Under the pieces are notes generated by a model, which ran no database searches, was not told the DNA's origin, and saw only the letters and a program-made list of their open reading frames with translations. Position numbers and translations under genes: made by a program. 64,000 nt of DNA from assembly GCF_018257575.1 (NCBI RefSeq), contig NZ_JAERJP010000012.1:55600-119599 (forward strand). The letters are read 5' to 3'. Position 1 is the stretch's first letter. Each line of letters begins with the position of its first letter. Source of the DNA: Tatumella sp. JGM91 (GTDB lineage: Bacteria; Pseudomonadota; Gammaproteobacteria; Enterobacterales; Enterobacteriaceae). Of this stretch, positions 39,379 to 51,241 are shown piece by piece.

Positions 39379-40118
39379 GCAGTGTTGTTTTGTTTGAATA
39401 TCCGTTAAACGAAAAAATGCGCACCTGGCTGAGAATTGAATACCTGTTACAACAGTTAACCGGCAGTATGCCGGTCAGCAGTCCGGTCTCTGCATTGAGT
39501 TTTTTTCGGGGCATCGCTGACTTACTGGATATCTTCGACCGCGGAGATATGCGGGCAGATTTGGTGAAAGAACTGGACAGGCAACAGCACAAGCTACAGA
39601 GCTGGCTGAATGTCAGCGGAGTGGATACGGCCAGAGTCACAGAATTACAGCAGAAACTGAAAAGTCAGTCAGTGCAGCTACTGACTGCACCGCGTATGGG
39701 TCAGCAACTCAGAGAAGATCGTTTTATCAGCCAGGTTCGCCAGCGTCTGAGTATCCCCGGCGGATGTTGCAGCTTTGACCTGCCGGCCCTTCATATATGG
39801 TTAAACCTGCCGGACAATGAACGTCAGGAGCAGACCGAAGAATGGTACGACACTCTGCGGCCATTACAGGAAAGTTTAACCTCAGTGTTGGAATTGATCC
39901 GTCAGTCTGGTAGTTTTCAGCCACAAATAAGCCTGAATGGTTTCTTTCAGGATACGGCCGAAGATGCCGACCTGTTACGGCTAACGCTGGATAGCGCTGT
40001 CACATTGTATCCGCAAATCTCCGGCCATAAAAATCGCTATGCCATCCGTTTTTTGCCGATGGATACCGGGGAGAGCGAGATCCCCTCGCGATTATCGTTT
40101 GAACTCGCATGTTGTTAA
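39375..40118 (+). CDS. zapD: Cell division protein ZapD
   Basis: Cytoplasmic FtsZ-associated protein that cross-links FtsZ filaments at the ring. 247 aa as in E. coli. The conserved start [20 protein letters not shown] and central acidic/helical region are kept, as is the [10 protein letters not shown] block. ATG overlaps the coaE stop; yacG follows 9 nt later. Confidence 0.95.
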   Translation: MSSVVLFEYPLNEKMRTWLRIEYLLQQLTGSMPVSSPVSALSFFRGIADLLDIFDRGDMRADLVKELDRQQHKLQSWLNVSGVDTARVTELQQKLKSQSVQLLTAPRMGQQLREDRFISQVRQRLSIPGGCCSFDLPALHIWLNLPDNERQEQTEEWYDTLRPLQESLTSVLELIRQSGSFQPQISLNGFFQDTAEDADLLRLTLDSAVTLYPQISGHKNRYAIRFLPMDTGESEIPSRLSFELACC

Positions 40119-40127
40119 GAGGAATGT

Positions 40128-40319
40128 ATGCAGGAAGAGATTACCACGGTTCAGTGCCCACAATGCCGTAAAGACGTCATCTGGGATCAACTCAGTCCGT
40201 GGCGGCCGTTTTGCTCAAAGCGCTGCCAGATGATCGATTTGGGAGAATGGGCTGCCGAAGAAAAACGGATCCCGGCAGACGATAAACTTTCTGAAGATGA
40301 AGAGTGGAGCGGCGAATAA
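40128..40319 (+). CDS. yacG: DNA gyrase inhibitor YacG
   Basis: Small zinc-finger protein, 63 aa, known in E. coli to bind GyrB and inhibit gyrase. The four zinc ligands are seen as CPQC (residues 9-12) and CSKRC (about 26-30), with the conserved [19 protein letters not shown] block. Good AGAGGA ribosome-binding site. Last gene of its operon, ended by a hairpin. Confidence 0.96.
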   Translation: MQEEITTVQCPQCRKDVIWDQLSPWRPFCSKRCQMIDLGEWAAEEKRIPADDKLSEDEEWSGE

Positions 40320-40342
40320 TCCGCAACAGACTGAATGCTCAG

Positions 40343-40366
40343 CGGCAATAGAATGACCTATTGCCG
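40343..40366. terminator. Hairpin between yacG and mutT
   Basis: CGGCAATAG (40343-40351) and CTATTGCCG (40358-40366) form a perfect 9-bp stem with a 6-nt loop between convergent genes, followed on the plus strand by TTTTA six nucleotides later. Confidence 0.6.
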
Positions 40367-40375
40367 GTCCCTGTT

Positions 40376-40771
40376 TTACAGCTGCCCTGTTACCAGTTTT
40401 TCGACCAGCCGATGGTTTGCCGGCGGAAATTCTTCGGCACATAAATCCTGTGGCTGTACCCAGCGCTGCGGCTGACCTTCTTTACCCCACGGCTCGCCCT
40501 GCCACTGATCAACAATAAAGAAATAGAGTGTGACCCGCACATCATCGTAAGTGTGATCGGCACTGCCTGCCGGCTGAGCTGAAACGACCTCAATGCCGGT
40601 TTCTTCCATCAGCTCGCGCCTCAGTGCCTGCTCAGCCGTTTCTCCCTGCTCAAGCTTTCCACCGGGAAATTCCCATTTGTTCGCCATATGAGAAGTTGAT
40701 GAGCGTTGTGCCAGAAAAATACCACGCACCGGATCACGGATAATCCCCACCGCTACCTGAAGATGTTTCAT
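40376..40771 (-). CDS. mutT: 8-oxo-dGTP diphosphatase MutT
   Basis: Nudix hydrolase that removes 8-oxo-dGTP from the nucleotide pool. 131 aa (E. coli 129). The Nudix box GX5EX7REUXEEXGU is complete (GGKLEQGETAEQALRRELMEETGI region, residues about 37-60). It is the last gene of the minus-strand secM-secA-mutT series but is separated from secA by two hairpins. Confidence 0.96.
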   Translation of the reverse strand: MKHLQVAVGIIRDPVRGIFLAQRSSTSHMANKWEFPGGKLEQGETAEQALRRELMEETGIEVVSAQPAGSADHTYDDVRVTLYFFIVDQWQGEPWGKEGQPQRWVQPQDLCAEEFPPANHRLVEKLVTGQL

Positions 40772-40847
40772 TAATTACCCTTTTTGATTCACTCTGCAGT
40801 GTTGCTATTACAAGGTTTAACTGCAACAGCCCCTTCTGACAGCCACT

Positions 40848-40874
40848 AAAAAGGTCCATGTTGCCATGGACCTT
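40848..40874 (-). terminator. Terminator between secA and mutT
   Basis: AAGGTCCATG (40851-40860), TTGC and CATGGACCTT (40865-40874) form a perfect 10-bp stem; on the minus strand it ends in T5 (A5 at 40848-40852 on plus). Would terminate secA, so mutT needs read-through or its own promoter. Confidence 0.8.
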
Positions 40875-40891
40875 GTGTTTATTTCCTGAGA

Positions 40892-40911
40892 ACCCGGCCA
40901 CAAGGCCGGGT
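40892..40911 (-). other. Hairpin directly after secA
   Basis: ACCCGGCC (40892-40899), ACAA and GGCCGGGT (40904-40911) form a perfect 8-bp stem 10 nt after the secA stop. No T-run; may protect the mRNA end upstream of the true terminator. Confidence 0.5.
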
Positions 40912-40920
40912 CGCTGACAC

Positions 40921-43626
40921 TCAGGCAATACGGCCGTGACATTGCTTATACTTTTTGCCGGACCCGCACGGGCAGGGATCATTACGCCCGACTTTACGTT
41001 CACCGCCCTGCGCTGCTAACTCTTCAGCGGCTTCGGTTTCAGAATCCACATGGCTTAGCTGTTGCTGACTGGCTAAGCGTTCCGCTTCTTCGCGACGTTG
41101 CTGCTCCAGGGCTTCAATTTCTTCCGGCATACGTACCTGAACTTTGCTCAGAGTACTAATCACTTCATACTTCAGTGATTCCAGCATATTGGCAAACATA
41201 GCGAAAGATTCGCGTTTATACTCCTGCTTAGGATCTTTCTGTGCATAACCACGTAAATGGATCCCCTGACGCAGATAGTCCATGGCCGCCAGATGTTCTT
41301 TCCACAATGAGTCCAGAGTCTGAAGCATGACGCCTTTTTCGAAGTTACGCATCATCTCGGTGCCAACGACAGTTTCTTTTTCATTGTAGTTTTCCAGAGC
41401 ACGCTGCATGATCCGCTCACGTAAGGTTTCTTCATGCAGTTCAGGCTCTTTATCCAGCCATTCTGCAATCGGTAAATCCAGATCGAAATCATTACGTAAC
41501 CGTTCTTCCAGCCCCGGTACATCCCACATTTCTTCCAGAGACTGTGGCGGGATATAACTGTCAATGGTCGCGGCCATGACATCATCACGTATCCCACTGA
41601 TAGTTTCGCTCACATCAGAGACGTCCAGCAGTTCGTTACGCTGTGTATAGATAGCACGGCGCTGATCACTTGCAACGTCATCGTACTCCAGCAACTGTTT
41701 ACGGATATCAAAGTTACGGCTTTCAACTTTACGCTGTGCGTTTGCTATTGCCTTGGTTACCCACGGATGCTCAATCGCTTCGCCTGGTTTCATTCCCAGT
41801 TTACGCATCATGCCCGACACACGGTCTGATGCAAAAATACGCATCAGGGCATCTTCCATCGACAGGTAGAAACGAGAAGACCCTTTATCCCCCTGACGAC
41901 CGGCACGTCCACGCAACTGGTTATCAATACGGCGTGATTCATGACGTTCAGTACCGATAATATGTAAACCACCGGATTCCAGTACTGCATCGTGACGTTT
42001 TTGCCACTCAGCTTTAATAGCACTGATTTCTTCTTCATCCGGATTCTGACGGGCTTCAACTTCCGCATGCCAGCTGCCACCCAGCATAATATCGGTACCA
42101 CGACCGGCCATGTTGGTAGCAATCGTCACCGCACCAGGCTGACCGGCCTGGGCAATAATATCCGCTTCACTGGCATGGAACTTCGCATTCAGTACATTAT
42201 GCCTGATACCTGCTTTCGCCAGTTCACTGGAGACCACTTCAGATTTTTCGATGGAGATTGTCCCCACCAGTACCGGCTGACCGTTCGCCGTACGCTCGCG
42301 GATATCTTCGATAATAGCATCGATTTTTTCTTTCTCGGTCATATAGACCAGGTCAGGGAGATCTTTACGCACCATCGGACGATTAGTCGGCAGAACGATC
42401 GTATCCAGTTTGTAGATTGAACTGAATTCAAAGGCTTCAGTATCCGCAGTCCCGGTCATACCGGCCAGTTTCTCGTACAAGCGGAAATAGTTCTGGAAAG
42501 TAATTGAAGCCAGAGTCTGGTTTTCGTTCTGGATGTCAACCCCTTCTTTGGCTTCTACTGCCTGATGCAGACCATCAGACCAGCGACGGCCCTGCATAGT
42601 GCGTCCCGTGTGCTCATCGACGATAACAACTTCACCGTCTTTCACAATATAATCAACGTCACGGGTAAACAGAGCGTGGGCACGCAGTGCTGCGGTCACG
42701 TGGTGCATCAGCATAATGTTAGTCGGTGAATATACAGACTCACCTTCTTCCATAATTCCCTGACTGACCAGCAGTTGTTCAATTTTTACCAGTCCGCGTT
42801 CCGTCAGATGAACCTGCCGCGATTTTTCGTCTACCGAGAAATCACCTTCTCCCTGGAACGTATCGGAGTCTTCTTTCTCCTGACGTACCAGATGCGGGAT
42901 CACTTTATTGACCTTGATATACAGCTCTGAGCTGTCTTCGGCAGGACCGGAAATAATCAGCGGCGTACGGGCTTCATCGATCAGAATGGAGTCAACTTCA
43001 TCCACCAGCGCATAATGCAGCTTACGCTGCACACGCTCTTCAGGGCTGAATGCCATATTGTCACGCAGATAGTCGAAGCCATATTCATTGTTAGTACCGT
43101 AAGTAATGTCGGCACCATAAGCTTCACGTTTCGCCGGGGCAGGCATACCCGGCAGGTTGATACCCACAGTCAGTCCGAGATATTCGAATAGCGGACGGTT
43201 ATTTTCCGCATCACGCTGGGCCAGATAGTCATTGACCGTAACAACGTGTACACCTTTCCCTGACAGGGCATTCAGATAAGCGGGCAGGGTTGCCGTCAGG
43301 GTTTTACCCTCACCGGTACGCATCTCTGCAATACAACGCTCATTAAGGACCATACCGCCCATTAACTGCACATCGAAGTGACGCATGTTAAAAATCCGGC
43401 GGCTGGCTTCACGTACGGTGGCAAAAGCCTCCGGAATCAGGCTTTCTAAAGCTTCACCTTTTTCCAGTCGTTCACGGAACTCAACTGTTTTTGCTTTTAA
43501 TTGTTCATCCGAGAGAGCGGTGAACTCAGGTTCCATTTTATTAATAATATCAACCGTCTTACGCATGCGGCGTAAAGTACGATCATTACTGCTACCGAAA
43601 ATTTTTGTTAATAATTTCATGACCAT
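40921..43626 (-). CDS. secA: Protein translocase motor SecA
   Basis: ATPase that drives preproteins through SecYEG. 901 aa as in E. coli. Walker A (MRTGEGKT) near residue 104, Walker B/DEAD-like [12 protein letters not shown] near 210, and the C-terminal zinc-binding SEC-C tail [14 protein letters not shown] are intact. Start ATG at 43626 (MVMKLLTK); the third codon is also ATG, but the E. coli protein begins two residues upstream in the same way. Its translation is expected to be coupled to secM. Confidence 0.97.
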   Translation of the reverse strand: MVMKLLTKIFGSSNDRTLRRMRKTVDIINKMEPEFTALSDEQLKAKTVEFRERLEKGEALESLIPEAFATVREASRRIFNMRHFDVQLMGGMVLNERCIAEMRTGEGKTLTATLPAYLNALSGKGVHVVTVNDYLAQRDAENNRPLFEYLGLTVGINLPGMPAPAKREAYGADITYGTNNEYGFDYLRDNMAFSPEERVQRKLHYALVDEVDSILIDEARTPLIISGPAEDSSELYIKVNKVIPHLVRQEKEDSDTFQGEGDFSVDEKSRQVHLTERGLVKIEQLLVSQGIMEEGESVYSPTNIMLMHHVTAALRAHALFTRDVDYIVKDGEVVIVDEHTGRTMQGRRWSDGLHQAVEAKEGVDIQNENQTLASITFQNYFRLYEKLAGMTGTADTEAFEFSSIYKLDTIVLPTNRPMVRKDLPDLVYMTEKEKIDAIIEDIRERTANGQPVLVGTISIEKSEVVSSELAKAGIRHNVLNAKFHASEADIIAQAGQPGAVTIATNMAGRGTDIMLGGSWHAEVEARQNPDEEEISAIKAEWQKRHDAVLESGGLHIIGTERHESRRIDNQLRGRAGRQGDKGSSRFYLSMEDALMRIFASDRVSGMMRKLGMKPGEAIEHPWVTKAIANAQRKVESRNFDIRKQLLEYDDVASDQRRAIYTQRNELLDVSDVSETISGIRDDVMAATIDSYIPPQSLEEMWDVPGLEERLRNDFDLDLPIAEWLDKEPELHEETLRERIMQRALENYNEKETVVGTEMMRNFEKGVMLQTLDSLWKEHLAAMDYLRQGIHLRGYAQKDPKQEYKRESFAMFANMLESLKYEVISTLSKVQVRMPEEIEALEQQRREEAERLASQQQLSHVDSETEAAEELAAQGGERKVGRNDPCPCGSGKKYKQCHGRIA

Positions 43627-43689
43627 TTTTATAATCTCAATTCAGCAATTTGGGCTGCAAAAAATCAGGGAATCAACGAATATCAGGGT

Positions 43690-44196
43690 TCAGACGCTAA
43701 CAGGCCCGGCCCGGATACCCTGAACGCCCGCCAGCCAAAGGCCGCTATTAAAAACAGCAAGCTTACCGGTATAGATCAACGTCCGCCCGGGGGAAGGACT
43801 GACGGCTGGTCGCCCGTTAGTCAGTAATGCATGCAGCGATTGTAATACCGCGATTTTTTGAACTGTCAGCGGCAGTAATTGCTGCTGAGCTTCGGGCTGA
43901 AGCTGCGGTAAAGAAAAAGACAGGTGGCGTATCACCACTCTGATGGCATGCTGATGCCAGTAGTCAACACTCAGCCCCGGACGGCGCACCGTATCGCGAA
44001 TACGAAGCAGGTTCTCAAACCGGGCGGCATGACCAATGAATAATGTATTGGCAGGGACATCGGTACCGTTACCAGACTCAACCACCTGAGCATTTGCTAC
44101 CGGCAAGCCAAGACTCGCCGCGACCATCCCCAGAAGGAGATGCGGCCAGAAATAACGCATGCCAAGTTGTCGCCAACGTGCAAAAATTCCGATCAC
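43690..44196 (-). CDS. secM: Secretion monitor SecM with arrest peptide
   Basis: Secreted regulator whose translational pause exposes the secA ribosome-binding site when secretion is slow. I start at GTG 44196, where the conserved IGIFARWRQ...RYFWPHLLLGMVAASLG begins (168 aa; E. coli 170); an ATG 30 nt upstream adds unconserved residues. The arrest motif FxxxxWLxxxQGIRAGP is fully conserved: Phe149, Trp154, GIRAGP ending at Pro165, followed by only VSV. The signal peptide cuts near residue 37. secA starts 63 nt downstream. Confidence 0.94.
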   Translation of the reverse strand: MIGIFARWRQLGMRYFWPHLLLGMVAASLGLPVANAQVVESGNGTDVPANTLFIGHAARFENLLRIRDTVRRPGLSVDYWHQHAIRVVIRHLSFSLPQLQPEAQQQLLPLTVQKIAVLQSLHALLTNGRPAVSPSPGRTLIYTGKLAVFNSGLWLAGVQGIRAGPVSV

Positions 44197-44385
44197 TGTC
44201 TGTCCATTGAAAACTGATACCTGCATTTCCGGGGGTACATTCAGCTATCCCTGCGAAAGCCGGCCGGATATGTCATCTGATAGAGAAGAGATAGTAACAC
44301 TAATGGTGGTTTTCAACATCAGAGAATAAGAAACGGGGGCAGAAATCAGGTGTTTATGATGTTTTTTTCAGCGAAACAGAGAGGT

Positions 44386-44438
44386 AAAAAAAACAGCAGG
44401 CTTACTGACCGGAGAGAGTATCAGTAATACCTGCTGTT
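44386..44438 (-). terminator. Terminator of the dcw cluster after lpxC
   Basis: AACAGCAGG (44392-44400) pairs with CCTGCTGTT (44430-44438) and an inner TACTGA/TCAGTA extends it. On the minus strand the stem runs into T8, about 12 nt after the lpxC stop. A clear intrinsic terminator for the long cell-envelope transcript; secM is beyond it with its own promoter. Confidence 0.88.
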
Positions 44439-44449
44439 ATCAGAGGCTA

Positions 44450-45367
44450 TCAGGCCAGAACCAGATTCGGTGCCTGGAAGGCCTGTGGCAATTCTTTGTC
44501 ATCTTCGAAGGTCGCCCATTCCCAGGCTTCCTGTTTTGCCAGTACTGCCTGCAGTAACTTATTATTCAGAGCATGGCCGGATTTATAAGCGCTGAAAGCG
44601 CCAATCACATTATGGCCACACATAAATAAGTCACCGATAGCATCCAGCATTTTGTGACGTACAAACTCGTCTTCAAAACGCAGACCTTCTTCGTTCAGGA
44701 CACGAAATTCATCAAGGCCAATCGCACAGTCAAGACTTCCGCCCAGGCACAGGCCACGAGACTGCAGATACTCAATTTCATGCATAAAACCGAAGGTACG
44801 GGCACGGCTAATCTGGCGAACAAACGCATCGGCGGAAAAGTTCAGCTGATAACGTTGTGAACTTGAATCAATCGCCGGGTGTTTAAAATCGATAGTAAAG
44901 TCGAGAGAGAAACCATTATAAGGAGTCAGCTCTGCCCATTTATCACCGTCTTCAACACGAACCGCTTGTTTAATACGAACAAATTTCTTAGCACTGTTCA
45001 GTTCCTCTACCCCTGCATCCAGCAGAAGGTAAACAAACGGCGCAGCACTGCCATCCATAATCGGGATTTCCGGCGCATCGACTTCAACAATAATGTTATC
45101 GATACCCAGTCCGGCCAGCGCTGAGTTTAAATGCTCAACGGTTGAAATACGCACCCCTTCATCGTTAACCAGGCAGGTGCTCAGCATGGTATCGCGCACG
45201 TATTTTGCATCAGCCGGGAAATCTACCGGTGGATTCAAGTCAGTGCGACGATAGATGACCCCGGTGTTGGCCGGCGCAGGGCGCAGTGTCAGGCTGACTT
45301 TCTTACCGGTATGTAAACCGATACCTGTCGCCTGAACAATACGTTTTAATGTCCTTTGTTTGATCAT
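44450..45367 (-). CDS. lpxC: UDP-3-O-acyl-GlcNAc deacetylase
   Basis: Zinc hydrolase for the first committed step of lipid A synthesis. 305 aa, the E. coli length. Zinc ligands: His in [10 protein letters not shown] (near residue 79) and His/Asp of [10 protein letters not shown] (near 238-242), with the catalytic His in the following MCGH. The C-terminus ends LVLA, close to the FtsH-recognised LA tail in E. coli. Last gene of the dcw cluster. Confidence 0.97.
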   Translation of the reverse strand: MIKQRTLKRIVQATGIGLHTGKKVSLTLRPAPANTGVIYRRTDLNPPVDFPADAKYVRDTMLSTCLVNDEGVRISTVEHLNSALAGLGIDNIIVEVDAPEIPIMDGSAAPFVYLLLDAGVEELNSAKKFVRIKQAVRVEDGDKWAELTPYNGFSLDFTIDFKHPAIDSSSQRYQLNFSADAFVRQISRARTFGFMHEIEYLQSRGLCLGGSLDCAIGLDEFRVLNEEGLRFEDEFVRHKMLDAIGDLFMCGHNVIGAFSAYKSGHALNNKLLQAVLAKQEAWEWATFEDDKELPQAFQAPNLVLA

Positions 45368-45467
45368 CGTATTAATCTCGCAATATTACTTTTGTTCGTG
45401 ACTATACACTACTTAATGGCCGCCATTTTAGCACAAAGAGCGAGCAAGGCCAAATATCGGTATATTC

Positions 45468-46622
45468 TTAGTCAGCCTGCTTGCGTAAAAATGCCGGAAT
45501 ATCCAGATAGTCAGGTTCTTTATTCGCCTGGCCTGCCGGGTCATTAACCACTTTCGCCGCCGGTTTCTGCTCCTGAGGTAACGGAGTCATACCGTGCTGC
45601 TGATAACGATGATCCATCACTGGCTGGCTGGCCGTTTTATTGGTCACCAGAGTGATTTCAGGACGTTTGTCCATACCAATACCGGTTGCTACCACAGTCA
45701 CGCGCAGTTCGTCGTTCATTTCCGGGTCCAGAGACGTACCGATAACCACGGTCGCATTGTCTGAAGCGAAAGCACGGATAGTATTACCCACCGTCTCAAA
45801 CTCATCCAGACGCAGGTCAAAGCCGGCAGTGATGTTAACCAGTACTCCGCGGGCACCGGACAGATCGATATCTTCCAGCAGCGGGCTGGAAATTGCCATT
45901 TCAGCGGCTTCTTCCGCACGGTCTTCACCACAGGCAACACCTGAGCCCATCATGGCGTACCCCATCTCTGACATCACGGTACGTACGTCTGCAAAGTCGA
46001 CGTTCATCAGACCCGGACGGGTAATCAGTTCAGCAATACCCTGAACCGCACCTTTTAATACATCATTCGCCGCGCCAAAAGCATCCAGTAATGAAATACC
46101 ACGCCCCAGCACTTTCAGCAGCTTATCATTCGGGATAGTAATTAATGAATCCACATGCTTGGAAAGTTCAGCAATTCCCTGCTCGGCAAAAGCCATACGC
46201 TTTTTGCCTTCAAAGTTAAACGGTTTAGTGACCACCGCTACCGTCAGAATACCCAGGTCTTTAGCCACTTCAGCCACAACCGGGGCGGCACCGGTACCAG
46301 TACCACCACCCATACCGGCGGCGATAAATACCATATCAGCGCCATCCAGGGCCGCACGCAGTGCTTCCCTGTCTTCTTCGGCTGAATTACGGCCGACTTC
46401 AGGGTTAGCACCGGCCCCCAGACCTTTGGTAATGTTATTACCAATCTGGATAGTCTGGCCAACAGCCGTTTTACGCAACGCCTGAGCATCGGTATTTACC
46501 GCAAAGAATTCAACACCTTCGATACGCTCACGTACCATGTGTTCTACGGCATTACCGCCGCCACCGCCAACGCCGATGACTTTTATCACCGCATCGTTGG
46601 TTAATTCCATAGGTTCAAACAT
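45468..46622 (-). CDS. ftsZ: Cell division protein FtsZ
   Basis: Tubulin-like GTPase that forms the division ring. 384 aa (E. coli 383). The tubulin signature GGGTGTG is at about residues 104-110 and the T7 loop NADFADVRT-type segment ([15 protein letters not shown]) is present. The C-terminal conserved tail [14 protein letters not shown], which binds FtsA and ZipA, is intact. 71 bp separate it from ftsA. Confidence 0.98.
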   Translation of the reverse strand: MFEPMELTNDAVIKVIGVGGGGGNAVEHMVRERIEGVEFFAVNTDAQALRKTAVGQTIQIGNNITKGLGAGANPEVGRNSAEEDREALRAALDGADMVFIAAGMGGGTGTGAAPVVAEVAKDLGILTVAVVTKPFNFEGKKRMAFAEQGIAELSKHVDSLITIPNDKLLKVLGRGISLLDAFGAANDVLKGAVQGIAELITRPGLMNVDFADVRTVMSEMGYAMMGSGVACGEDRAEEAAEMAISSPLLEDIDLSGARGVLVNITAGFDLRLDEFETVGNTIRAFASDNATVVIGTSLDPEMNDELRVTVVATGIGMDKRPEITLVTNKTASQPVMDHRYQQHGMTPLPQEQKPAAKVVNDPAGQANKEPDYLDIPAFLRKQAD

Positions 46623-46693
46623 GATTTCTCTCCGTTATGTGCCTGTCGCCTGGAGACCATAAATGCTGTTAGCATGATCTCCTTTAGTAAAAA

Positions 46694-47950
46694 TTAAAAC
46701 TCTTTTTTCAGCCAGCTGTTGATTCGTTTAAACCAGCCGCCGACCGATGCTCTTTTTTCGTTATCGCCCTCACCCCCCATGTGCGATTCCTTACCGTAAT
46801 GCAACAAGCCCACGGCTGTTGAATAGTAAGGTTCCTGCGCATAGTCAGTCAGACCGGTAATATTCAATGGCTGGCCAATACGCACCTGGGTATGGAATAC
46901 CCGTTGTGCACAGGCGGCAAGACCTTCTATCTGCCCTGCCCCGCCGGTTAACACAATACCGGCCGCCAGATGATGCTTCACTCCCTGCTGACGTAACTGT
47001 TCCTGTAATTCAAGGATTTCGTCGTTCACCAGGTTTAACAATTCCGTGTAACGTGGTTCGATAACTTCTGCCAGAGTCTGACGTTGCAGACTGCGTGGCG
47101 GACGTCCGCCAACGCTCGGCACTTCGACATTTTCGTCTTTGCCAACCATCGAACCTAACGCGCAGCCATGACGGACTTTAATCGCTTCAGCATCTGTCGG
47201 CGGTGTACCGAAAGCATAGGCAATATCACTGGTGACCACGTTCCCCGCATAAGGGATAACTTTGGTATGACGCAAAGCGCCACCGGTGTATACCGCCATA
47301 TCCATTGTACCACCACCAATATCAACCACACAGACACCCAGCTCGCGCTCATCTTCGGTTAATACCGCATAGCTGGATGCCAGTCCGGCAAAAATCAGCT
47401 GGTCAACTTTCAGTCCGCAGCGTTCCACGGCTTTGACAATGTTTTTCGCCATATCGTTATGACAAGTGATCAGGTGCACTTTCGCCTGCATTCTGACCCC
47501 CGATAATCCTACCGGGTTTTTAATCCCTTCCTGATAATCGATGGCGTATTCCTGAGGAATAACATGCAGAATACGATGTTCATCACGGACACGCACGGAT
47601 TTCGCCGTATGCACCACATTCTCAACATCATCCTGGGTTACTTCCTCTTCTGAAATCGGAACCATCCCGATTTCGTTCTGACAGCTAATATGTTTACCGG
47701 AAAGTGCCAGGTAAACTGACGATATCTGACAGTCCGCCATCAGTTCAGCCTGGTCAATGGCCCGCTGAACACACTTCACTACCGACTCAAGGTCGTTCAC
47801 TCCGCCTTTATCCATCCCGCGGGACGGGCAGCTGCCTACCCCGATAATGTTTACCATACCATCGGGCAGAATCTCCCCAACAAGGGCAGCAACCTTAGCG
47901 GTGCCGATTTCAAGTCCTACTACAAGTTTTCTGTCCGTTGCCTTGATCAT
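46694..47950 (-). CDS. ftsA: Cell division protein FtsA
   Basis: Actin-like membrane anchor for FtsZ, 418 aa (E. coli 420). The phosphate motifs [16 protein letters not shown] and [17 protein letters not shown] and the adenosine motif [11 protein letters not shown] are intact. The C-terminal amphipathic membrane helix [14 protein letters not shown] is conserved. Its start overlaps the ftsQ stop by four bases. Confidence 0.98.
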   Translation of the reverse strand: MIKATDRKLVVGLEIGTAKVAALVGEILPDGMVNIIGVGSCPSRGMDKGGVNDLESVVKCVQRAIDQAELMADCQISSVYLALSGKHISCQNEIGMVPISEEEVTQDDVENVVHTAKSVRVRDEHRILHVIPQEYAIDYQEGIKNPVGLSGVRMQAKVHLITCHNDMAKNIVKAVERCGLKVDQLIFAGLASSYAVLTEDERELGVCVVDIGGGTMDMAVYTGGALRHTKVIPYAGNVVTSDIAYAFGTPPTDAEAIKVRHGCALGSMVGKDENVEVPSVGGRPPRSLQRQTLAEVIEPRYTELLNLVNDEILELQEQLRQQGVKHHLAAGIVLTGGAGQIEGLAACAQRVFHTQVRIGQPLNITGLTDYAQEPYYSTAVGLLHYGKESHMGGEGDNEKRASVGGWFKRINSWLKKEF

Positions 47951-48786
47951 TGTTGTTCAGCCTGTGCCTGCTTGTGTTGCTGATTACTGTTTTGTGGATC
48001 GACCGGGGCGGCCACCCAACCAACAGCCGCACCGGACTCATAGCGCAAGTCCACATAACCTATCCGTTTGTTCTCTGCCTGTGCCTGCCGGAGCAGTACC
48101 GGGTCGAGGTCAATAAAGCGCTGAAGGCGCTTCATTGTTTCATCACGTCCCAGTTCGATTTTCATATCGTCGCTGGTCACCAGTTGCCATGAACGCCTTG
48201 CTGTCATGGATGCGGCTTTCAGGGTAATTTTTGATGGCTTTAACATATCACTCATCTGATAGAATCCGGCCATCACTTCTTTCTCACTGCCTTCAGGCCC
48301 ATACAACATCGGCATGGACTGCTGCCCGGCCTGGTTCACCGGTAAACTGAAAGAAACACCGTCCGCATCAACAACATTCTGATCATTCCAGCGGGCTACG
48401 GGAACATATTCAACCAGATGAATCTTTAATTCATCAGGCCACTGTTTACGTACACTTACCTGTTTTATCCAGGGAAGCCGCTCTATCTGTTGCTGTATCA
48501 CATCAACATTTTGCGACATAAAAGTGCCGGGCGGCCCGAGGGACAAAATGGCCTGGCGAATATCATCATGGGTGGTGTAACGGGTTTCGCCGGTCACTAC
48601 CAGTTTTGATAGTGGTAAGCGGGACGCATCATCCATCCATTTCAGTACCATCACTCCGCCCAGTACCATGGTACCGACAACCAGTAATAAGAAGATCATT
48701 CCGAACAGGCGCGATCCATTACTACGTCCGGATCCCATACGATCCTGTGGTTCCCGGTTCCGTGTATTTAAAGCCGCCTGAGACAT
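47947..48786 (-). CDS. ftsQ: Cell division protein FtsQ
   Basis: Bitopic membrane protein of the FtsQLB divisome complex, 279 aa. A cytoplasmic tail of about 30 residues, one membrane helix (about 30-52), then the periplasmic POTRA ([14 protein letters not shown]...) and beta domains. Start ATG at 48786, one base after the ddlB stop region; overlaps ftsA. Confidence 0.96.
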   Translation of the reverse strand: MSQAALNTRNREPQDRMGSGRSNGSRLFGMIFLLLVVGTMVLGGVMVLKWMDDASRLPLSKLVVTGETRYTTHDDIRQAILSLGPPGTFMSQNVDVIQQQIERLPWIKQVSVRKQWPDELKIHLVEYVPVARWNDQNVVDADGVSFSLPVNQAGQQSMPMLYGPEGSEKEVMAGFYQMSDMLKPSKITLKAASMTARRSWQLVTSDDMKIELGRDETMKRLQRFIDLDPVLLRQAQAENKRIGYVDLRYESGAAVGWVAAPVDPQNSNQQHKQAQAEQQ

Positions 48787-48787
48787 A

Positions 48788-49708
48788 TCAGTCTGTTAAC
48801 TCCAGAATAGTGGTCACCAACTGCGAAAAATCGATACCTGCCTGCTTAGCCGCCATCGGCACCAGACTATGGCTGGTCATACCAGGCGATGTGTTAACCT
48901 CTAACAGCTGAAAATGACCTTCAGCATCCATCATTACATCGACACGGCCCCATCCACGACAGCCTAAAGAGTGCCATGCCGCCATCACTAATTCATTCAG
49001 TAAATTCTGTTGTTGCTCATCTAATCCTGACGGGCAAAAATATTCTGTGTCATCAGCAAGATACTTTGCATTGTAGTCGTAAAATTCTGTTTTAGCCTGA
49101 ATTCGTATCGAAGGCAGAACTTTATCGCCAACAATTGCAACCGTATACTCAGCACCGCTGAGAAAAGCTTCCACCAGAACATCGTTATCGTATTGAAACG
49201 CCAGTGCTAATGCATCCATCAGCTCATCCGGATGATTCACCCGGCTAATACCGACGCTGGAGCCTTCGTTACCAGGTTTTACAAATAACGGCAGCCCGAG
49301 TGCAGCGATCTGTTCACTGACGGCGTTATCCAGACCTGCGGTCAGCTGCTGACGGGTCAGCCATACGAAACGGCTGGTCGGTAATCCGGCCCCCTGCCAT
49401 AACAGCTTACAACGCACTTTATCCATAGTGATGGCCGAAGCCATCACCCCGCTCCCGGTATAAGGCAGCCCTGTAAAGTCCAGTATTGCCTGCAGGGTAC
49501 CATCTTCACCGCCACGGCCATGCAACGCAATAAATGCTCTGGTGAACCCCTGCTGCCTGAGTTCAAGTACCGAATGATCACGGGTATCAATGCCGGCGGC
49601 ATCCAGTCCGGCAGCCCGTAATCCGGCCAGCACCGCACGTCCGGAATCCAGTGACACTTCACGTTCGGCGGAAGTACCGCCCATCAGAACAGCAATTTTC
49701 TCAGTCAT
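48788..49708 (-). CDS. ddlB: D-alanine--D-alanine ligase B
   Basis: Makes the D-Ala-D-Ala dipeptide for peptidoglycan. The ATG at 49708 gives 306 aa, exactly E. coli DdlB, beginning [17 protein letters not shown]; the open frame goes 33 codons further inside murC but without conservation. ATP-grasp features: [30 protein letters not shown] and the Mg-binding [10 protein letters not shown]. Overlaps the end of murC by 8 bp. Confidence 0.96.
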   Translation of the reverse strand: MTEKIAVLMGGTSAEREVSLDSGRAVLAGLRAAGLDAAGIDTRDHSVLELRQQGFTRAFIALHGRGGEDGTLQAILDFTGLPYTGSGVMASAITMDKVRCKLLWQGAGLPTSRFVWLTRQQLTAGLDNAVSEQIAALGLPLFVKPGNEGSSVGISRVNHPDELMDALALAFQYDNDVLVEAFLSGAEYTVAIVGDKVLPSIRIQAKTEFYDYNAKYLADDTEYFCPSGLDEQQQNLLNELVMAAWHSLGCRGWGRVDVMMDAEGHFQLLEVNTSPGMTSHSLVPMAAKQAGIDFSQLVTTILELTD

Positions 49709-51176
49709 GCTGCTGCTCCGCCCGGTCAGTGTGTTGCAATTTATGATCGGCAAGGGTACGGGCAATACGTCCGACTGTCCCGGCCCCCTGGGCCAGAATA
49801 AGATCATTTCCGCTCAGTACCGGAGCCAGCATCTCGGACAGCATTTCGTTATCGGCCACCAGGATAGGGTCGACCTTGCCACGGTTACGGATAGAGCGGC
49901 ACAGCGCCCGGCTGTCGGCACCGGCAATCGGTGTTTCACCGGCCGGGTAAACATCCAGCATCAGCAGTGCATCGGCCTGACACAGAACATTGGCGAAATC
50001 ATCAAACAGATCGCGGGTACGGGTATAGCGGTGAGGCTGGAAGATCATCACCAGCTTTTTATCCGGCCATCCGGCACGTGCCGCCTTGATGGTGGCATCC
50101 ACTTCTGTCGGATGGTGACCATAATCATCGACCAGCATAGCGCTCCCCGGCAGACCATTTACCGGCTCTGTCGGGTATTCCCCCAGCAGATCAAAACGCC
50201 GTCCGGTGCCCTGAAAACTTTCTAATGCCGCCAGAATATCAGCATCATCAATACCTTCTTCGCTGGCAACACTGACTGCTGCAGCTGCATTCAGCGCATT
50301 ATGCCGGCCGGGTGCATTCAGGGTGACATTCAGCACCGGTTTATCCTGGCGGATGACGCGGAAATGCCCCTGCGCTCCGTGCTGCTGATAATCTTCGATC
50401 CTGACATCAGCATCTTCACTGAATCCGTAAGTCGTAATCTGCCGCCCGATACGTGGTATCAGTTCGCGGATCACCGGATCGTCCACACAGAGCACCGCCC
50501 GACCATAGAACGGCAGGTTATGCAGAAAATTAACGAACGTCTGTTTCAGGTTCTCAAAATCCCCCTGATAAGTGTCCATATGGTCTGCTTCAATATTGGT
50601 CACAATCGCAACCATCGGCTGCAAATGTAAAAATGAGGCATCACTTTCATCGGCTTCTGCAATCAGGTAACGGCTGCTGCCTAAACGTGCATGAGTACCG
50701 GCTGCTTTTACCAGTCCGCCATTCACGAAAGTCGGATCAAGACCACCTTCGGCATAGATACTGGAAACCATGGCCGTCGTGGTAGTTTTGCCGTGGGTAC
50801 CGGCAACCGCAATACCGTGACGGAAGCGCATCAGTTCGGCCAGCATCTCTGCGCGGCGGATCACCGGAATCCGGGCTTCACGGGCCGCCACCAGTTCCGG
50901 GTTATCCTGCGAAATGGCACTGGATACCACCACTACACTGGCATCGATCACATTTTCCGGACGATGATTAAAATAGAGGGTTGCACCCAAAGCGCTCAGA
51001 TGCTGAGTGACCGGATTTGGCGCCAGATCAGAACCACTGATCTGATAACCTTCATTGGCTAACACTTCAGCAATACCGCCCATGCCGGCACCACCGATAC
51101 CGACAAAATGGATATGCCTGACCCGACGCATTTCAGGCACAACAGAGCGAAGTTTTGCTAATTGCTGAGTATTCAT
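49701..51176 (-). CDS. murC: UDP-N-acetylmuramate--L-alanine ligase
   Basis: Adds L-Ala, first residue of the stem peptide. 491 aa as in E. coli. ATP-binding loop [11 protein letters not shown] near residue 122, and the domain-linking [16 protein letters not shown]-terminal Rossmann motif are intact. 65 bp downstream of murG, in the dcw order. Confidence 0.98.
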   Translation of the reverse strand: MNTQQLAKLRSVVPEMRRVRHIHFVGIGGAGMGGIAEVLANEGYQISGSDLAPNPVTQHLSALGATLYFNHRPENVIDASVVVVSSAISQDNPELVAAREARIPVIRRAEMLAELMRFRHGIAVAGTHGKTTTTAMVSSIYAEGGLDPTFVNGGLVKAAGTHARLGSSRYLIAEADESDASFLHLQPMVAIVTNIEADHMDTYQGDFENLKQTFVNFLHNLPFYGRAVLCVDDPVIRELIPRIGRQITTYGFSEDADVRIEDYQQHGAQGHFRVIRQDKPVLNVTLNAPGRHNALNAAAAVSVASEEGIDDADILAALESFQGTGRRFDLLGEYPTEPVNGLPGSAMLVDDYGHHPTEVDATIKAARAGWPDKKLVMIFQPHRYTRTRDLFDDFANVLCQADALLMLDVYPAGETPIAGADSRALCRSIRNRGKVDPILVADNEMLSEMLAPVLSGNDLILAQGAGTVGRIARTLADHKLQHTDRAEQQHD

Positions 51177-51241
51177 TTATTCACACTACCTGTTATCACT
51201 GTTCCCCGCCTCGCAGGGCAGCCGCTCATTAAGAGCATTAT

